A stretch of DNA of 64,000 nucleotides from Megasphaera paucivorans. Lineage in GTDB: Bacteria > Bacillota > Negativicutes > Veillonellales > Megasphaeraceae. The notes beneath the pieces were generated by a model. That model was not told the DNA's origin and made no database searches. It saw only the letters and a program-made list of their open reading frames with translations. The position numbers and the translations under genes are program-made. Positions 43,985 through 53,436 of the stretch are shown here, piece by piece (the first letter of the stretch is position 1; the number at the start of each line of letters is the position of its first letter). The stretch is from NCBI RefSeq assembly GCF_900103535.1, contig NZ_FNHQ01000010.1, positions 22,839 to 86,838 of the forward strand, written 5' to 3'.

Positions 43985-44916
43985 GATTCAATATTGTAGC
44001 TCATAAAAAATGGTGGTTTTCCCTATCCTCCGTTCTGGTTATACTAAGTATTATCTCTATGTTTGTCTATGGATTTAACTTTGGTATTGACTATACTGGC
44101 GGCACGATCCTGGATCTGCAGTTTCAAAAACCGGTTACAGTTGCGCAAGTTCGTGATGCTGTCAATAGTACAAATATGAATCTGGATAACAGTGTTATCC
44201 AATTGACCGGCGTGACAGATGAAAGTTCTTCTGCCGATGTCATGATCCGCATGCGCAATCTTTCCAGTGACGAAAGCAAATCGGTTGTTGATCAGGTGCA
44301 GAATAAGCTTGGCAGTGTAGACGTCAAGCGGACAGAATCTGTTGGGGCGGTTATTGGCTCGGAAGTAACGAAGAATGCTATTATAAACCTTCTCGTGGCA
44401 TTTGTGGCACTCGCGGCTTACATTTCCTTCCGATTTGAGTATAAAATAGCGATATCCGCACTTGTATCCATTCTTCACGATTTAATCATGGTGCTTGGAT
44501 TTTTCTCGTTTTTTCATTTGGAAATTGATGCATCTTTCCTGGCGGCCATATTGACAGTAGTAGGCTATTCCATGAATGAAGCCGTCGTTATTTTTGACCG
44601 TGTGCGGGAAAATACACGGACTCACCGCCGGACGGATACCTACGAAAAACTGGCATATGACAGTATTGCTCAGAGTATTCACCGCAGTATCTATACACTG
44701 ACGACGGTACTTTTTGCTTGCGGAGCGCTGCATTTTTTCGGCGGCGATTCGACCAAGAATTTCTCACTGGTCATGCTCATCGGCTTTATCAGCGGGGCGT
44801 ATTCTTCCATCTGTGTAGACACCTCTCTATGGGTCGTGTGGAAAAACCATACTTCGCATAAACGTGGCGCCAAACCCGAAGAAGAAACCGGCATTGTCAG
44901 TGAAGAAAGCAACTAA
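43981..44916 (+). CDS. secF: Protein translocase subunit SecF
   Basis: The partner of SecD, 311 residues. Family motifs are FGIDYTGGTILDLQF, and a C-terminal membrane domain with VVGYSMNEAVVIFDRVREN, DSIAQSIHRSIYTLTTVL and LIGFISGAYSSI. It overlaps secD by four bases and ends before a terminator at 44978-45020. Confidence 0.96.
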   Translation: MRFNIVAHKKWWFSLSSVLVILSIISMFVYGFNFGIDYTGGTILDLQFQKPVTVAQVRDAVNSTNMNLDNSVIQLTGVTDESSSADVMIRMRNLSSDESKSVVDQVQNKLGSVDVKRTESVGAVIGSEVTKNAIINLLVAFVALAAYISFRFEYKIAISALVSILHDLIMVLGFFSFFHLEIDASFLAAILTVVGYSMNEAVVIFDRVRENTRTHRRTDTYEKLAYDSIAQSIHRSIYTLTTVLFACGALHFFGGDSTKNFSLVMLIGFISGAYSSICVDTSLWVVWKNHTSHKRGAKPEEETGIVSEESN

Positions 44917-44977
44917 CCATACCAGCAGAAAACATGTTCCTTCCTTTATTCGGCTGGAAAAACTGGCAGATATGCAA

Positions 44978-45020
44978 AACAGGTGTTCAGAAATGTTCTG
45001 AGCGCCTGTTTTTATTTTTT
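44978..45020 (+). terminator. Terminator of the yajC-secF operon
   Basis: Stem AACAGGTGTTCAG / CTGAGCGCCTGTT (two G-U pairs) followed by TTTATTTTTT. It faces the convergent MFS gene. Confidence 0.82.
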
Positions 45021-45028
45021 GAACTATA

Positions 45029-46195
45029 TTAATTTATATTTTTGGGTCTGGGGGCAAGAAAAGCAAAAATAGCGCCAAAGACAGCGACGACCCATAATAT
45101 CTGCAGGGCAGCAGAAACGCCCCATTGATCTGCTCCCCAGCCGACCAGCGGGGATATGAGGCCCCCCATGGTAGTGCTCAGCCCCAGCGTCACACCTGAT
45201 GCTAACCCTACATTTTTAGATAAATAAGTCTGTCCGAGAACAACGATAGGGCTGTAAGGTGCAAATAAGGAGAAGGCAACGGGAATAAGCAATAGTGTCG
45301 ACAACCAGACGTTGGTGCTGTTCGTGAAAAAAAACATAGCTGGGATCATCAACAAGAAAGAACTCCGCATAATGCGGATAAATCCAAAACGATCGGCCAT
45401 GATTCCGCCTAAGAAGGTGATGCAGGCACCCATTGCAAATAAGATGGATAATGCGAGACTGCCGTTAGCCGGTGTTTCATGAAGGACGGTAATCCAATAA
45501 ATAGGAATAAATGTATTGCAGATCGTAAAGCCTACGGAACGTGCAAAAATAACGACGGTCAATTTGCTGAAAGCACCCCAATCATTTTCTTTTGCTTCAT
45601 TTTTATGAGCCATCGTATCTTTGATTTCGGCATCGGCTGCCATTTTTAGGACTTTTGGCATATTTACATATAAGATGGCGGAAAGGACGGTATTTACTAA
45701 TCCAAAAATGACTAATCCGCGGATGTCAAACGCATAAGCGCAAAAACCGGCAACCATAGGCCCTACGGCAAACCCGGCATTGCCGCCTACTGAAAAACTT
45801 CCCAGTGCCTGGCCTTTGAGTTTTCCGGAAATTCTGTTGACCATGAGCGCTGCTTCCGGGTGAAAAATGGAGGAGCCGAGACCGCTGAACATGGCACAAA
45901 CAAAAATAGTCCAGTAATTGGTCGTAAATGCGATAATAGTAAGGCAAACGCCGCACATCATAGTTCCGACAGGGATAAACCAAGGTTTGGAAATTTTATC
46001 GGAATAATACCCAAAAAGTGGTTGTGATACAGAAGATAAGAGCATATTGGCAAAAATCAATGTAGCGGCATCTTGATAACTTAAGTTACAAACAGCAATA
46101 AAATAAGGCAGCAGTGCCGGAATTGCTCCTTGGCACCAATCAGCGGCAAAGTGCCCCATAGTAAAGAGATAAACAAAAGGATTTAATTTTTTCAT
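45029..46195 (-). CDS. MFS transporter, fosmidomycin-resistance (Fsr) type
   Basis: A twelve-helix transporter of 388 residues. It starts with the Fsr-like LTMGHFAADWCQGAIPALLP pattern (here LFTMGHFAADW) and has QPLFGYYSDKISKP in loop 2-3 and FHPEAALMVNRISG, typical of the FSR group. It probably exports small drugs or sugar phosphates. It is monocistronic on the minus strand, convergent with secF, and divergent from the aminotransferase gene with a 222-bp spacer. Confidence 0.85.
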   Translation of the reverse strand: MKKLNPFVYLFTMGHFAADWCQGAIPALLPYFIAVCNLSYQDAATLIFANMLLSSVSQPLFGYYSDKISKPWFIPVGTMMCGVCLTIIAFTTNYWTIFVCAMFSGLGSSIFHPEAALMVNRISGKLKGQALGSFSVGGNAGFAVGPMVAGFCAYAFDIRGLVIFGLVNTVLSAILYVNMPKVLKMAADAEIKDTMAHKNEAKENDWGAFSKLTVVIFARSVGFTICNTFIPIYWITVLHETPANGSLALSILFAMGACITFLGGIMADRFGFIRIMRSSFLLMIPAMFFFTNSTNVWLSTLLLIPVAFSLFAPYSPIVVLGQTYLSKNVGLASGVTLGLSTTMGGLISPLVGWGADQWGVSAALQILWVVAVFGAIFAFLAPRPKNIN

Positions 46196-46300
46196 AGCAG
46201 ATACGACCTTCTTTTTATAGGATGTCCATATATTCTTGTATTATATATACGTTATTATTACATAGTACTTTATAGTTTTCAAGAGAAATACGTGGGTATC

Positions 46301-46314
46301 TACTATATATAGTA
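46301..46314. promoter_or_regulatory. 14-bp palindrome between divergent genes
   Basis: TACTATATATAGTA is a perfect palindrome about 105 bp from each divergent gene, near the candidate -35 (TTGAAA on the minus strand, around 46281) of the MFS gene. A repressor site is possible, but AT-rich palindromes also arise by chance. Confidence 0.3.
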
Positions 46315-46417
46315 ATAAAAGTGCTTTTTTAAAGTATATTTATAATTGCAGGTGGTAAAAAAAGTCCTATGTGATATAATGGGAAAAATGGTATTAAAAT
46401 ATTAAGGAGTTGAGCAT

Positions 46418-47605
46418 ATGGCATCAAAAGAAATGTTTGAATTGGGCTCTAAGAGTTCTGCTATCAGAGATTTGTTTGATTACGGACAAAAGCAGGCAGC
46501 TATCGTAGGGAAGGAAAATGTTTTCGATTTCAGTATCGGGAATCCTACGGTACCAGCTCCGCCTTGCGTTAAAGAAGCGATTGAAGACCTGCTGAACACT
46601 AGGGCTTCCGTGGAAATTCACGGGTATACCTCGGCACCGGGAGATATATCTGTCCGTAACGGCCTGGCTGACTTTATGAATACTACCTATAATGCCGGCG
46701 TCAGAGCAGAAAATTTCTATATGACTTGCGGTGCGGCGGCTTCCTTGACGATGTCCCTGAAAGCGCTAGTGGAATCGCCGGAGGATGAAATCATCCTTAT
46801 TGCACCATTTTTCTCGGAATACACCGTATTTATTCAAAATACAGGAGCAAAACGGGTAGTTCTGCCGCCGGATACAACGCATTTTCAAATTGACTTTGCA
46901 GCGTTGGAACATACGATTACGCCGCATACCCGGGCTATTATCATCAATTCCCCGAATAATCCTTCGGGTACAGTATATACAGCGGATACCTATACGCGTT
47001 TGGCTGCGCTGCTTACACAGAAATCAAAGGAATACGGACATCCCGTCTATATTATTTCCGATGAACCGTATCGGGAAATCATTTATGATGATATGCCGAT
47101 CCTTTACGTCCCGAAGTTTTATAAAGATACAGTGATTTGCTATTCGTACAGTAAATCCTTGTCCCTTCCGGGAGATCGTATCGGTTATATTCTTGTACCG
47201 GACGAGGTGGAAGGTGCCAAGGAAATCTATGCAGCTATTTGTGGTGCCGGCCGTTCGATGGGATTTGTCTGTGCTCCGAATTTGTTCCAGAAGGTCGTGC
47301 TGGCTTGTCTGGGGAAAACGTCAGATGTTGCTGTATATGATGCGAATCGGCAGTTGTTGTACAATGGACTGAAGGATATGGGATATGAATGTGTATATCC
47401 GAGCGGAGCCTTTTATCTTTTTGTGAAATCACCGGAACCGGATGCCAAGGTATTTTCTGAAAAAGCCAAGGCCTTGAATCTGCTTATTGTTCCGGCGGAT
47501 GATTTTGGCTGTCCCGGATATGTCCGCGTATCTTATTGTGTGGATCCGGATATGATCACGCGTTCCTTTACCGCGTTCCAAAAACTTATCGACCAATATA
47601 AATAA
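46418..47605 (+). CDS. PLP-dependent aminotransferase class I/II
   Basis: An aspartate-aminotransferase-fold enzyme of 395 residues. It has an FSIGNPTVPAPP start, the substrate region INSPNNPSGTVY, and the Schiff-base Lys in SYSKSLSLPGDRIGY (near residue 248). An FDIG-like cofactor loop and the C-terminal arginine (GYVRVSYC) are present. Proteins of this subgroup use aspartate or aromatic/branched amino acids. The specificity cannot be fixed here. An extended -10 promoter (TGATATAAT, ending 46380) precedes it. Confidence 0.87.
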   Translation: MASKEMFELGSKSSAIRDLFDYGQKQAAIVGKENVFDFSIGNPTVPAPPCVKEAIEDLLNTRASVEIHGYTSAPGDISVRNGLADFMNTTYNAGVRAENFYMTCGAAASLTMSLKALVESPEDEIILIAPFFSEYTVFIQNTGAKRVVLPPDTTHFQIDFAALEHTITPHTRAIIINSPNNPSGTVYTADTYTRLAALLTQKSKEYGHPVYIISDEPYREIIYDDMPILYVPKFYKDTVICYSYSKSLSLPGDRIGYILVPDEVEGAKEIYAAICGAGRSMGFVCAPNLFQKVVLACLGKTSDVAVYDANRQLLYNGLKDMGYECVYPSGAFYLFVKSPEPDAKVFSEKAKALNLLIVPADDFGCPGYVRVSYCVDPDMITRSFTAFQKLIDQYK

Positions 47606-47621
47606 CAGTGATCAAACGTTG

Positions 47622-47663
47622 CCCATAGACGACGGAAGCACCCTGCTTACCGTCGTCTATGGG
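47622..47663. terminator. Long hairpin after the aminotransferase
   Basis: Perfect 14-bp arms CCCATAGACGACGG / CCGTCGTCTATGGG (47622-47635, 47650-47663) with inner AAGCA / TGCTT pairing. There is no U-tract. It lies just before the tRNA promoter. Confidence 0.6.
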
Positions 47664-47673
47664 TATTATGTTC

Positions 47674-47702
47674 TTGACAAACGATTTGCATTTTGCTAAA
47701 CT
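47674..47702 (+). promoter_or_regulatory. Promoter of tRNA-Ile
   Basis: -35 TTGACA (47674-47679), a 17-bp spacer, and -10 TAAACT (47697-47702), about 20 bp before the tRNA. Confidence 0.75.
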
Positions 47703-47722
47703 ATTCAAGTCATCCATTTTAT

Positions 47723-47799
<77 letters not shown>

Positions 47800-47806
47800 A
47801 GATAAT

Positions 47807-47846
47807 CCCTTCAGCCTAAAAGGTTTTTATGCTGAGGGGGCTTTTT
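47807..47846 (+). terminator. Terminator of tRNA-Ile
   Basis: Stem CCCTTCAGC / GCTGAGGGG followed by CTTTTTAT. Confidence 0.75.
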
Positions 47847-47913
47847 ATATACGTAAACGCATGTAATTATGTTATAATAATACAATGCCATAAGAAAAAA
47901 GGGAGGTTAGTCT

Positions 47914-48576
47914 ATGGTAAACATTGCATCCTATATCGAACAAACGAATCTAAAACCGGAGGCGACGCTGCAGGATATATCCAAGCTTTGCAGTGAGGCT
48001 ATGACCTATAATTTTGCTGCTGTTTGCGTACATTCTTCGTATGTAAGTACGGCTCATGCCATGCTTAAAGGCAGTGATGTACGAATTTCCTGTGTCGTTG
48101 GGTTTCCATTGGGAGCTATGGCAACAAAAATAAAGGCGGCAGAGGCAGCGTACGCGGTTGCTTGCGGAGCCGATGAAATAGATATGGTACTGGCCATCGG
48201 AAGGGTAAAGAGCGGTGACTGGGATTATGTGATAGAAGATATCCAGCAAGTTGTAGCGGCTGTTCCCGGACATCCTGTGAAGGGGATTCTGGAGACGGGG
48301 TTGTTAACGGAGGAAGAAAAAAAATTAGCTTGCCGTGCTGCTGTGCAAGCAGGGGCGGCTTATGTAAAAACGTCGACTGGTTTTGGCTGCGGCGGGGCTG
48401 TTGTGGAGGATGTTCGGCTTATGCGGGACATGGTCGGTAAAAATGCGCGGATCAAGGCTTCCGGCGGTATACGCGATTATCAGACGGCGTGTGCTATGAT
48501 TGCAGCAGGTGCAGATAGATTGGGAACCAGCAGCGGGCCAGCCATTATGGAAGGTATGCAGCATGACGGAAAGTGA
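47914..48576 (+). CDS. deoC: Deoxyribose-phosphate aldolase
   Basis: Cleaves 2-deoxyribose 5-phosphate to glyceraldehyde 3-phosphate and acetaldehyde in nucleoside catabolism; 220 residues. Key residues are in SCVVGFPLG, GADEIDMVL, the Schiff-base Lys of AAYVKTSTGFG and the second Lys of RIKASGGI. GGGAGG precedes the ATG by about nine bases. Its 3' end overlaps the next gene by 14 bases. Confidence 0.95.
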   Translation: MVNIASYIEQTNLKPEATLQDISKLCSEAMTYNFAAVCVHSSYVSTAHAMLKGSDVRISCVVGFPLGAMATKIKAAEAAYAVACGADEIDMVLAIGRVKSGDWDYVIEDIQQVVAAVPGHPVKGILETGLLTEEEKKLACRAAVQAGAAYVKTSTGFGCGGAVVEDVRLMRDMVGKNARIKASGGIRDYQTACAMIAAGADRLGTSSGPAIMEGMQHDGK

Positions 48577-49507
48577 ATTTCAACTGCAGCAAATGGCGTA
48601 TTCTATCGGACAGGCCCGCGGCTGTGCTCCCGATACGGAACTCCCTGAGGCAGTCGAAGAAATGACATATACCCATACAGAAGATTCTTTTATGGAGACG
48701 ATGCCGACCCATGGTCCGTCTGACTGTACCGTTAGCATCCTTGCCAGCGGCAGCAGCGGCAATGCGACCTATATCCGCTGGGGGAACACACGGATACTGA
48801 TTGATGCGGGTATCAGTTACCGCCGCATTGAACAAGGACTGCGGCAGGTTCAATGCACAGTGGCTGATCTGGATGCTGTTTTTCTTACTCATGAGCATTC
48901 CGATCACACGGCGGGGCTGCCTGTTTTGTTGAAACGTTCTCATATGCCGATTTATACGACACGGGACACCTGGCAGGCCATAGGTAAAAAAATTGACGAT
49001 TACAGTGACCGATTTGTCAGATTACCACGTCGTGTCAGTTTGAAAGATGTGCAGGTCATACCGTTTGCTATTTCTCATGATGCGGCCCGTCCGGTGGGAT
49101 ATGCCCTGCGATGCGGCGACAGCAAAGTCACGGTGGCGACGGATTTGGGTTATATCAGCCGAGATGTAGAATTAGCGGCAGCACATGCGGATATTTTGAT
49201 TTTGGAAGCAAACCATGATGAACAAATGGTTCGGGAAGGTCCGTATCCGTATTGCCTGCAGGCACGGATTTTGGGACAAAAAGGACATTTGTCAAATAAA
49301 ACGGCAGCAGCATTTTTGGCACGGCTGCCGCGCAAGCAAGGCATGAAAGTATTGCTGGCTCATCGCAGTGCTAAGAATAATTCCCCCGCTTGTACCGTAC
49401 AGACGGTACGTGAGGTACTTCATGACGCGGGGATGGTGATGGGACAGGATATTATCATTCGGCTGGCTTGTCAATCCGGGCAAGTGAGATTTCAAGATAA
49501 GGAGTGA
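48563..49507 (+). CDS. Metallo-beta-lactamase fold hydrolase (YycJ/WalJ-like)
   Basis: A 314-residue MBL-fold protein. The core from about residue 58 has ILASGSSGNATYI and the metal site LTHEHSDHTAG, with further ligands in ISHDAARP and ATDLGYI and the closing LAHRS. This matches YycJ/WalJ-type nucleases or hydrolases. About 55 residues precede the usual start of the family and are acidic and low in structure, an unusual extension. The ATG at 48563 overlaps deoC and has GGAAGG upstream. Confidence 0.86.
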   Translation: MTESEFQLQQMAYSIGQARGCAPDTELPEAVEEMTYTHTEDSFMETMPTHGPSDCTVSILASGSSGNATYIRWGNTRILIDAGISYRRIEQGLRQVQCTVADLDAVFLTHEHSDHTAGLPVLLKRSHMPIYTTRDTWQAIGKKIDDYSDRFVRLPRRVSLKDVQVIPFAISHDAARPVGYALRCGDSKVTVATDLGYISRDVELAAAHADILILEANHDEQMVREGPYPYCLQARILGQKGHLSNKTAAAFLARLPRKQGMKVLLAHRSAKNNSPACTVQTVREVLHDAGMVMGQDIIIRLACQSGQVRFQDKE

Positions 49508-49513
49508 TGACAG

Positions 49514-50623
49514 ATGTCAAAAAAACATATTATCATAGTGATAGCGGCAATCATACTTATTATAGTGGGAGCAGCAGGAGGATATTTTCTCAATAATACG
49601 TTCCTTCATAACGGACAGTCCTTTAAAGGAACGACAAATCAATTGGAACCGCCTAAAAAAACGGATAAAATTTCCGACGCACGAAATACATGGGCTGTGC
49701 AAGCAGCTAAAAAAGTCAGTCCGGCTGTTGTCGGCATTACGACAAAGGTCTATAACCGCGATATGTTTAACCGTAAAGTCCTTGTCGGTGAAGGCGTCGG
49801 ATCGGGTGTCATTTTTGATAAAAACGGGTATATCGTAACGAATAACCACGTTGTCGGCGACAGCAAGACGGTTATCGTGTCATTGGCAGACGGACAAAGC
49901 ACGGAAGGTACTGTTGTTGGCAGTGATGCCAGAACCGATTTGGCTGTTGTCAAAATCAATGTCAGCAATCTCACCGTTGCGGAGTTTGGCGACAGCGACT
50001 CATTGCAGGCCGGAGAACCGGTCATCGCCATCGGCAATCCGCTGGGACTGGAATTTCAAGGTACTGTCACCGCCGGTGTTATCAGTGCGTTGAATCGTAC
50101 GATCGGAGCAGAAGGACAGAGCATGAAGCTTATCCAGACGGATGCGGCTATTAATCCCGGCAACTCCGGCGGAGCCTTGGTCAATGCGGATGGACAGGTT
50201 ATCGGCATTAATAGCGCCAAAATATCAAAAGAAGGGGTTGAAGGCTTAGGCTTTGCTATCCCCATCAACACCGTGCGGCCTATTTTGGAATCCCTGATTA
50301 AAAATGGCAAAGTAGTTCGGCCGTATCTGGGAATATACGGGCTCGATAAGCAAATGGCCGGCCGGTTTGGCATGGAATTGCAAGTAGATGGTATCTATGT
50401 GTACCAGGTTATTGCCGGAGGTCCGCTGGCACAGGCAGGAATCCAACATGGGGATATACTGATCAAGATGGATGACGCGGACTTAAAGGACTTTAATGCC
50501 TTGCAAGATGCAATGAAAGCACATAAAGTCGGCGATTCCGTGACGATTACCTATTTGCGCAACAATGTGCAGCAAACAGTGCAGGTAACGTTGCAGGAAG
50601 CACCGAAGGATGATGAAAAGTAA
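49514..50623 (+). CDS. HtrA/DegP-type serine protease
   Basis: A membrane-anchored S1C protease of 369 residues for envelope protein quality control. An N-terminal membrane helix (about 5-25) precedes the trypsin-like domain (about 60-255) with His in VTNNHVVGD, Asp in RTDLAVVKI and Ser in NPGNSGGALVN, and a C-terminal PDZ domain (about 270-360). It is 7 bp after the MBL gene, and rlmH overlaps its end. The walJ-htrA-rlmH order is typical of Firmicutes, usually next to walRK, which is not seen here. Confidence 0.94.
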   Translation: MSKKHIIIVIAAIILIIVGAAGGYFLNNTFLHNGQSFKGTTNQLEPPKKTDKISDARNTWAVQAAKKVSPAVVGITTKVYNRDMFNRKVLVGEGVGSGVIFDKNGYIVTNNHVVGDSKTVIVSLADGQSTEGTVVGSDARTDLAVVKINVSNLTVAEFGDSDSLQAGEPVIAIGNPLGLEFQGTVTAGVISALNRTIGAEGQSMKLIQTDAAINPGNSGGALVNADGQVIGINSAKISKEGVEGLGFAIPINTVRPILESLIKNGKVVRPYLGIYGLDKQMAGRFGMELQVDGIYVYQVIAGGPLAQAGIQHGDILIKMDDADLKDFNALQDAMKAHKVGDSVTITYLRNNVQQTVQVTLQEAPKDDEK

Positions 50624-50624
50624 G

Positions 50625-51104
50625 ATGAAATATCATGTTATTACGATCGGGAAAATCAAGGAAGCCTATCTGACGGCCGGCATGGATGAATTTTTGAAAC
50701 GACTGCGGCCTTATGGGCAGGTAGAAATAACGGTCCTGCCAGAAGAGAAAATGCCGGACAAACCGTCTGCTGCCGATAAAAAACGAATTCTCGATATAGA
50801 AGGGGAAAAGCTCTTGCGCCATGTGCGCGAGGGCTCCTTCCTTTTTGTACTGGATGTACAAGGGACACTGATCTCCTCCGAAGCGATGGCGGAAAAATTT
50901 TCCGAACTAGCGGTATACGGCTGCAGTGAATTATCTTTTATTATCGGCGGTCCGTTCGGATTATCTGATACGATACGGCGCCGTGCAGATCTGCGCATCT
51001 CCTTTGGACGCATTACATTGACGCATCAGATGATACGCCTCCTATTATTGGAACAGATATATAGAGCCATCAAAATCGGACGGCACGAACCATACCATCT
51101 GTGA
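50625..51104 (+). CDS. rlmH: 23S rRNA pseudouridine-1915 N3 methyltransferase
   Basis: A SPOUT methyltransferase of 159 residues, the standard RlmH length from the ATG at 50625 (an in-frame ATG at 50610 would overlap htrA more). The SAM-binding knot region reads FIIGGPFGLSD, with RISFGRITLTHQMIRLLLLEQIYRA and the closing EPYHL typical of the family. It methylates m3Psi1915 in helix 69. Confidence 0.94.
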   Translation: MKYHVITIGKIKEAYLTAGMDEFLKRLRPYGQVEITVLPEEKMPDKPSAADKKRILDIEGEKLLRHVREGSFLFVLDVQGTLISSEAMAEKFSELAVYGCSELSFIIGGPFGLSDTIRRRADLRISFGRITLTHQMIRLLLLEQIYRAIKIGRHEPYHL

Positions 51105-51231
51105 AATTTGAACAAGTTAAAAATAAAAGAAGGAATTTCAGTTTCTTTTGTGTAATTAGTATAATAAGAATGAAATTTACTTGGGATTTCATATCGTCAG
51201 TATGAAGATCAAAAGCAGGGAGGTTGAGCGT

Positions 51232-51720
51232 ATGCAGGAACGTATAGCATCGGATATTATGGAAAAATATGTCATTACAGCAAGCCCGGATACATCTGTA
51301 TTTGATTTGGTAGACATGTTTGTAAAAAACAAAGTGTCTGCTATTCCGGTGGTAGATGATGAAGAAAAGCTGATTGGAATTATTACAGATGGGGATTTAT
51401 TATACAAAAAGATAAAGCCTCACGTACCGCATTATGTCAATCTACTTGGGGCCAGCATTTATTATAACGGCATCAGCGAATATGACAAGGGATTTAAAAA
51501 ACTGCTGGCTTGTACTGCTCGGGATATGATGACGCGCAATGTCATTATTGCCGCTCCCGATGCGGATGTCGAACAGATAGCCGGGGTTATGGTTGCCGAA
51601 CACTTAAAGGTTATCCCTATCGTGAAGGATAAACGTGTGGTAGGAATCATTACACGGCGGGATATCCTGGAGGAATTATATTCCGAATATGGTAAGTCTG
51701 ATACGGAAGAAGAAAAGTAA
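51232..51720 (+). CDS. CBS-domain protein
   Basis: A 162-residue protein made of two CBS domains (about residues 6-62 and 92-150), each with the D-x-V-x-x-A/V...GI(I)TxxDxL pattern (IGIITDGDLLYKK; VGIITRRDILEELY). Such modules bind adenine nucleotides or c-di-AMP as regulatory units. A family like this is often linked to membrane stress or DHH proteins, but no partner is visible. ATG 51232 after GGGAGG is preferred over the longer frame from 51181. Confidence 0.88.
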   Translation: MQERIASDIMEKYVITASPDTSVFDLVDMFVKNKVSAIPVVDDEEKLIGIITDGDLLYKKIKPHVPHYVNLLGASIYYNGISEYDKGFKKLLACTARDMMTRNVIIAAPDADVEQIAGVMVAEHLKVIPIVKDKRVVGIITRRDILEELYSEYGKSDTEEEK

Positions 51721-51736
51721 AAAATGATACAAAAAC

Positions 51737-51775
51737 AAGGGAATGAGCGCATGACAGGGTTCATTCCTTTTTGTT
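51737..51775 (+). terminator. Terminator of the CBS gene
   Basis: Stem AAGGGAATGA / TCATTCCTT with a large loop, followed by TTTTGTTTTTA. Confidence 0.75.
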
Positions 51776-51790
51776 TTTAAAAATTTACGG

Positions 51791-51819
51791 TTTCCATTCT
51801 ACATATGAGATGATATAAT
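51791..51819 (+). promoter_or_regulatory. Promoter of guaA
   Basis: -35 TTTCCA (51791-51796), a 17-bp spacer, and -10 TATAAT (51814-51819). The leader to ATG 51852 is too short for a purine riboswitch. Confidence 0.5.
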
Positions 51820-51851
51820 GGAATATACTAAAAGTATTGAGGAGGATATGA

Positions 51852-53387
51852 ATGGATAACAAAGAGGTAGTAGTTGTTGTCGATTTTGGCGGTCAGTATA
51901 ACCAGCTTATTGCGCGGCGCGTCCGTGAAAATCATGTGTATTGTGAAGTATACCCGTATCACAAAGCGGTGAGTAAGATAAAGGAATTGCAGCCGCAGGG
52001 GATTATTTTCACCGGCGGTCCGGCAAGTGTATATGAAGAAAAGGCACCGAAAATTGAAGAAGAAGTCTTTCAACTGGGAATTCCCGTACTGGGACTTTGC
52101 TATGGTATGCAGTTTATGGCACAGACGCTGGGCGGCGAAGTAGAACAAGCCGATATGCGTGAATTTGGAAAAACAGCGATTTCTGTCAATACAGCATCTC
52201 CTTTGTTCAAAGGATTGCAGGAACAGGAAACGGTGTGGATGAGCCATACGGATTACGTTGCAAAAATACCGGTTGATTTTGAAATCATTGCACATACAGA
52301 AAACTGTCCGGTCGCGGCGATGCAGAACAAAGCAAAGAAACTCTATGCGATGCAATACCACCCGGAAGTACTGCATACAGAACACGGTAAGGAAATGCTC
52401 CATAACTTCTTGTTTGAAATCTGCGGCTGTACGGGATCTTGGACGATGGCTAATTATGCAAAAACGGCAATCGATACTATTCGCAAGACCATAGGAACAG
52501 GGAATGTAGTTCTTGCCCTATCCGGCGGTGTAGACAGCTCTGTTGCAGCGGCATTGATCTCTAAAGCCGTTGGCAGCCAGCTGACCTGTATCTTTGTAGA
52601 CCATGGCCTGCTCCGGAAAAACGAAGGAGACGAAGTAGAAACGGCATTTAAGAACTCCGGGATGAAATTTATCCGTGTCGATGCTTCGGATCGATTCCTT
52701 GGCAAATTAAAAGGCGTAAGTGAACCGGAACGGAAACGTAAAATCATAGGTGAAGAATTTATCCGTGTATTTGAAGAAGAAGGACGTAAAATCGGAACCG
52801 TCGATTATCTGGCACAAGGAACGATATACCCTGATGTCATTGAATCAGGCGCCGGCGATGCGGCAGTTATCAAAAGCCACCATAACGTCGGAGGCCTTCC
52901 TGCTGTTGTCGATTTCAAGGGACTCATCGAACCCCTGCGCAACCTCTTTAAAGACGAAGTACGTGAACTCGGAGCTGAACTGGGACTTCCGGAATACCTT
53001 GTATGGCGTCAGCCTTTCCCGGGTCCGGGACTTGCTATCCGTGTCATGGGCGAAATCACGACGGAGAAACTAGCGGTCCTGCGGGACGCCGATGCCATCT
53101 TCCGTGAAGAAATCGCGAATGCCGGTTTGAACCGCTCCATTAATCAATACTTTGCCGTACTGACCTCAAACCGTACCGTCGGTGTTATGGGGGATTTCCG
53201 TACCTATGACTACACACTGGCTCTGCGCGGAGTCACAACGACAGACTTTATGACGGCTGACTGGGCTCGGATTCCTTATGACGTATTGGATAAAATCTCC
53301 AGTCGTATTGTAAATGAAGTAGACCATATTAACCGTATCGTATATGATATAACCAGTAAACCACCTGCTACCATAGAATGGGAATAA
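51852..53387 (+). CDS. guaA: GMP synthase (glutamine-hydrolysing)
   Basis: Amidates XMP to GMP; 511 residues. An N-terminal class I amidotransferase domain has GLCYGMQ (nucleophile Cys) and the HPE catalytic pair. The ATP pyrophosphatase domain has SGGVDSS, and the C-terminal dimerisation domain ends in PPATIEWE, the exact end typical of GuaA. GAGGAGG is present upstream. It is transcribed alone. Confidence 0.98.
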   Translation: MDNKEVVVVVDFGGQYNQLIARRVRENHVYCEVYPYHKAVSKIKELQPQGIIFTGGPASVYEEKAPKIEEEVFQLGIPVLGLCYGMQFMAQTLGGEVEQADMREFGKTAISVNTASPLFKGLQEQETVWMSHTDYVAKIPVDFEIIAHTENCPVAAMQNKAKKLYAMQYHPEVLHTEHGKEMLHNFLFEICGCTGSWTMANYAKTAIDTIRKTIGTGNVVLALSGGVDSSVAAALISKAVGSQLTCIFVDHGLLRKNEGDEVETAFKNSGMKFIRVDASDRFLGKLKGVSEPERKRKIIGEEFIRVFEEEGRKIGTVDYLAQGTIYPDVIESGAGDAAVIKSHHNVGGLPAVVDFKGLIEPLRNLFKDEVRELGAELGLPEYLVWRQPFPGPGLAIRVMGEITTEKLAVLRDADAIFREEIANAGLNRSINQYFAVLTSNRTVGVMGDFRTYDYTLALRGVTTTDFMTADWARIPYDVLDKISSRIVNEVDHINRIVYDITSKPPATIEWE

Positions 53388-53399
53388 GAATAAACAAGG

Positions 53400-53436
53400 C
53401 CGCTGATACAGCATAAAGCTGTTCAGCGGTTTTCTT
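53400..53436 (+). terminator. Terminator of guaA
   Basis: Stem CCGCTGA-ACAGC / GCTGT-TCAGCGG (one bulged T) followed by TTTTCTTTG. Confidence 0.82.

Noticed and set aside
51781..51851. Purine riboswitch upstream of guaA
   Set aside because: The stretch is only about 70 nt and includes the promoter; no aptamer elements are visible.
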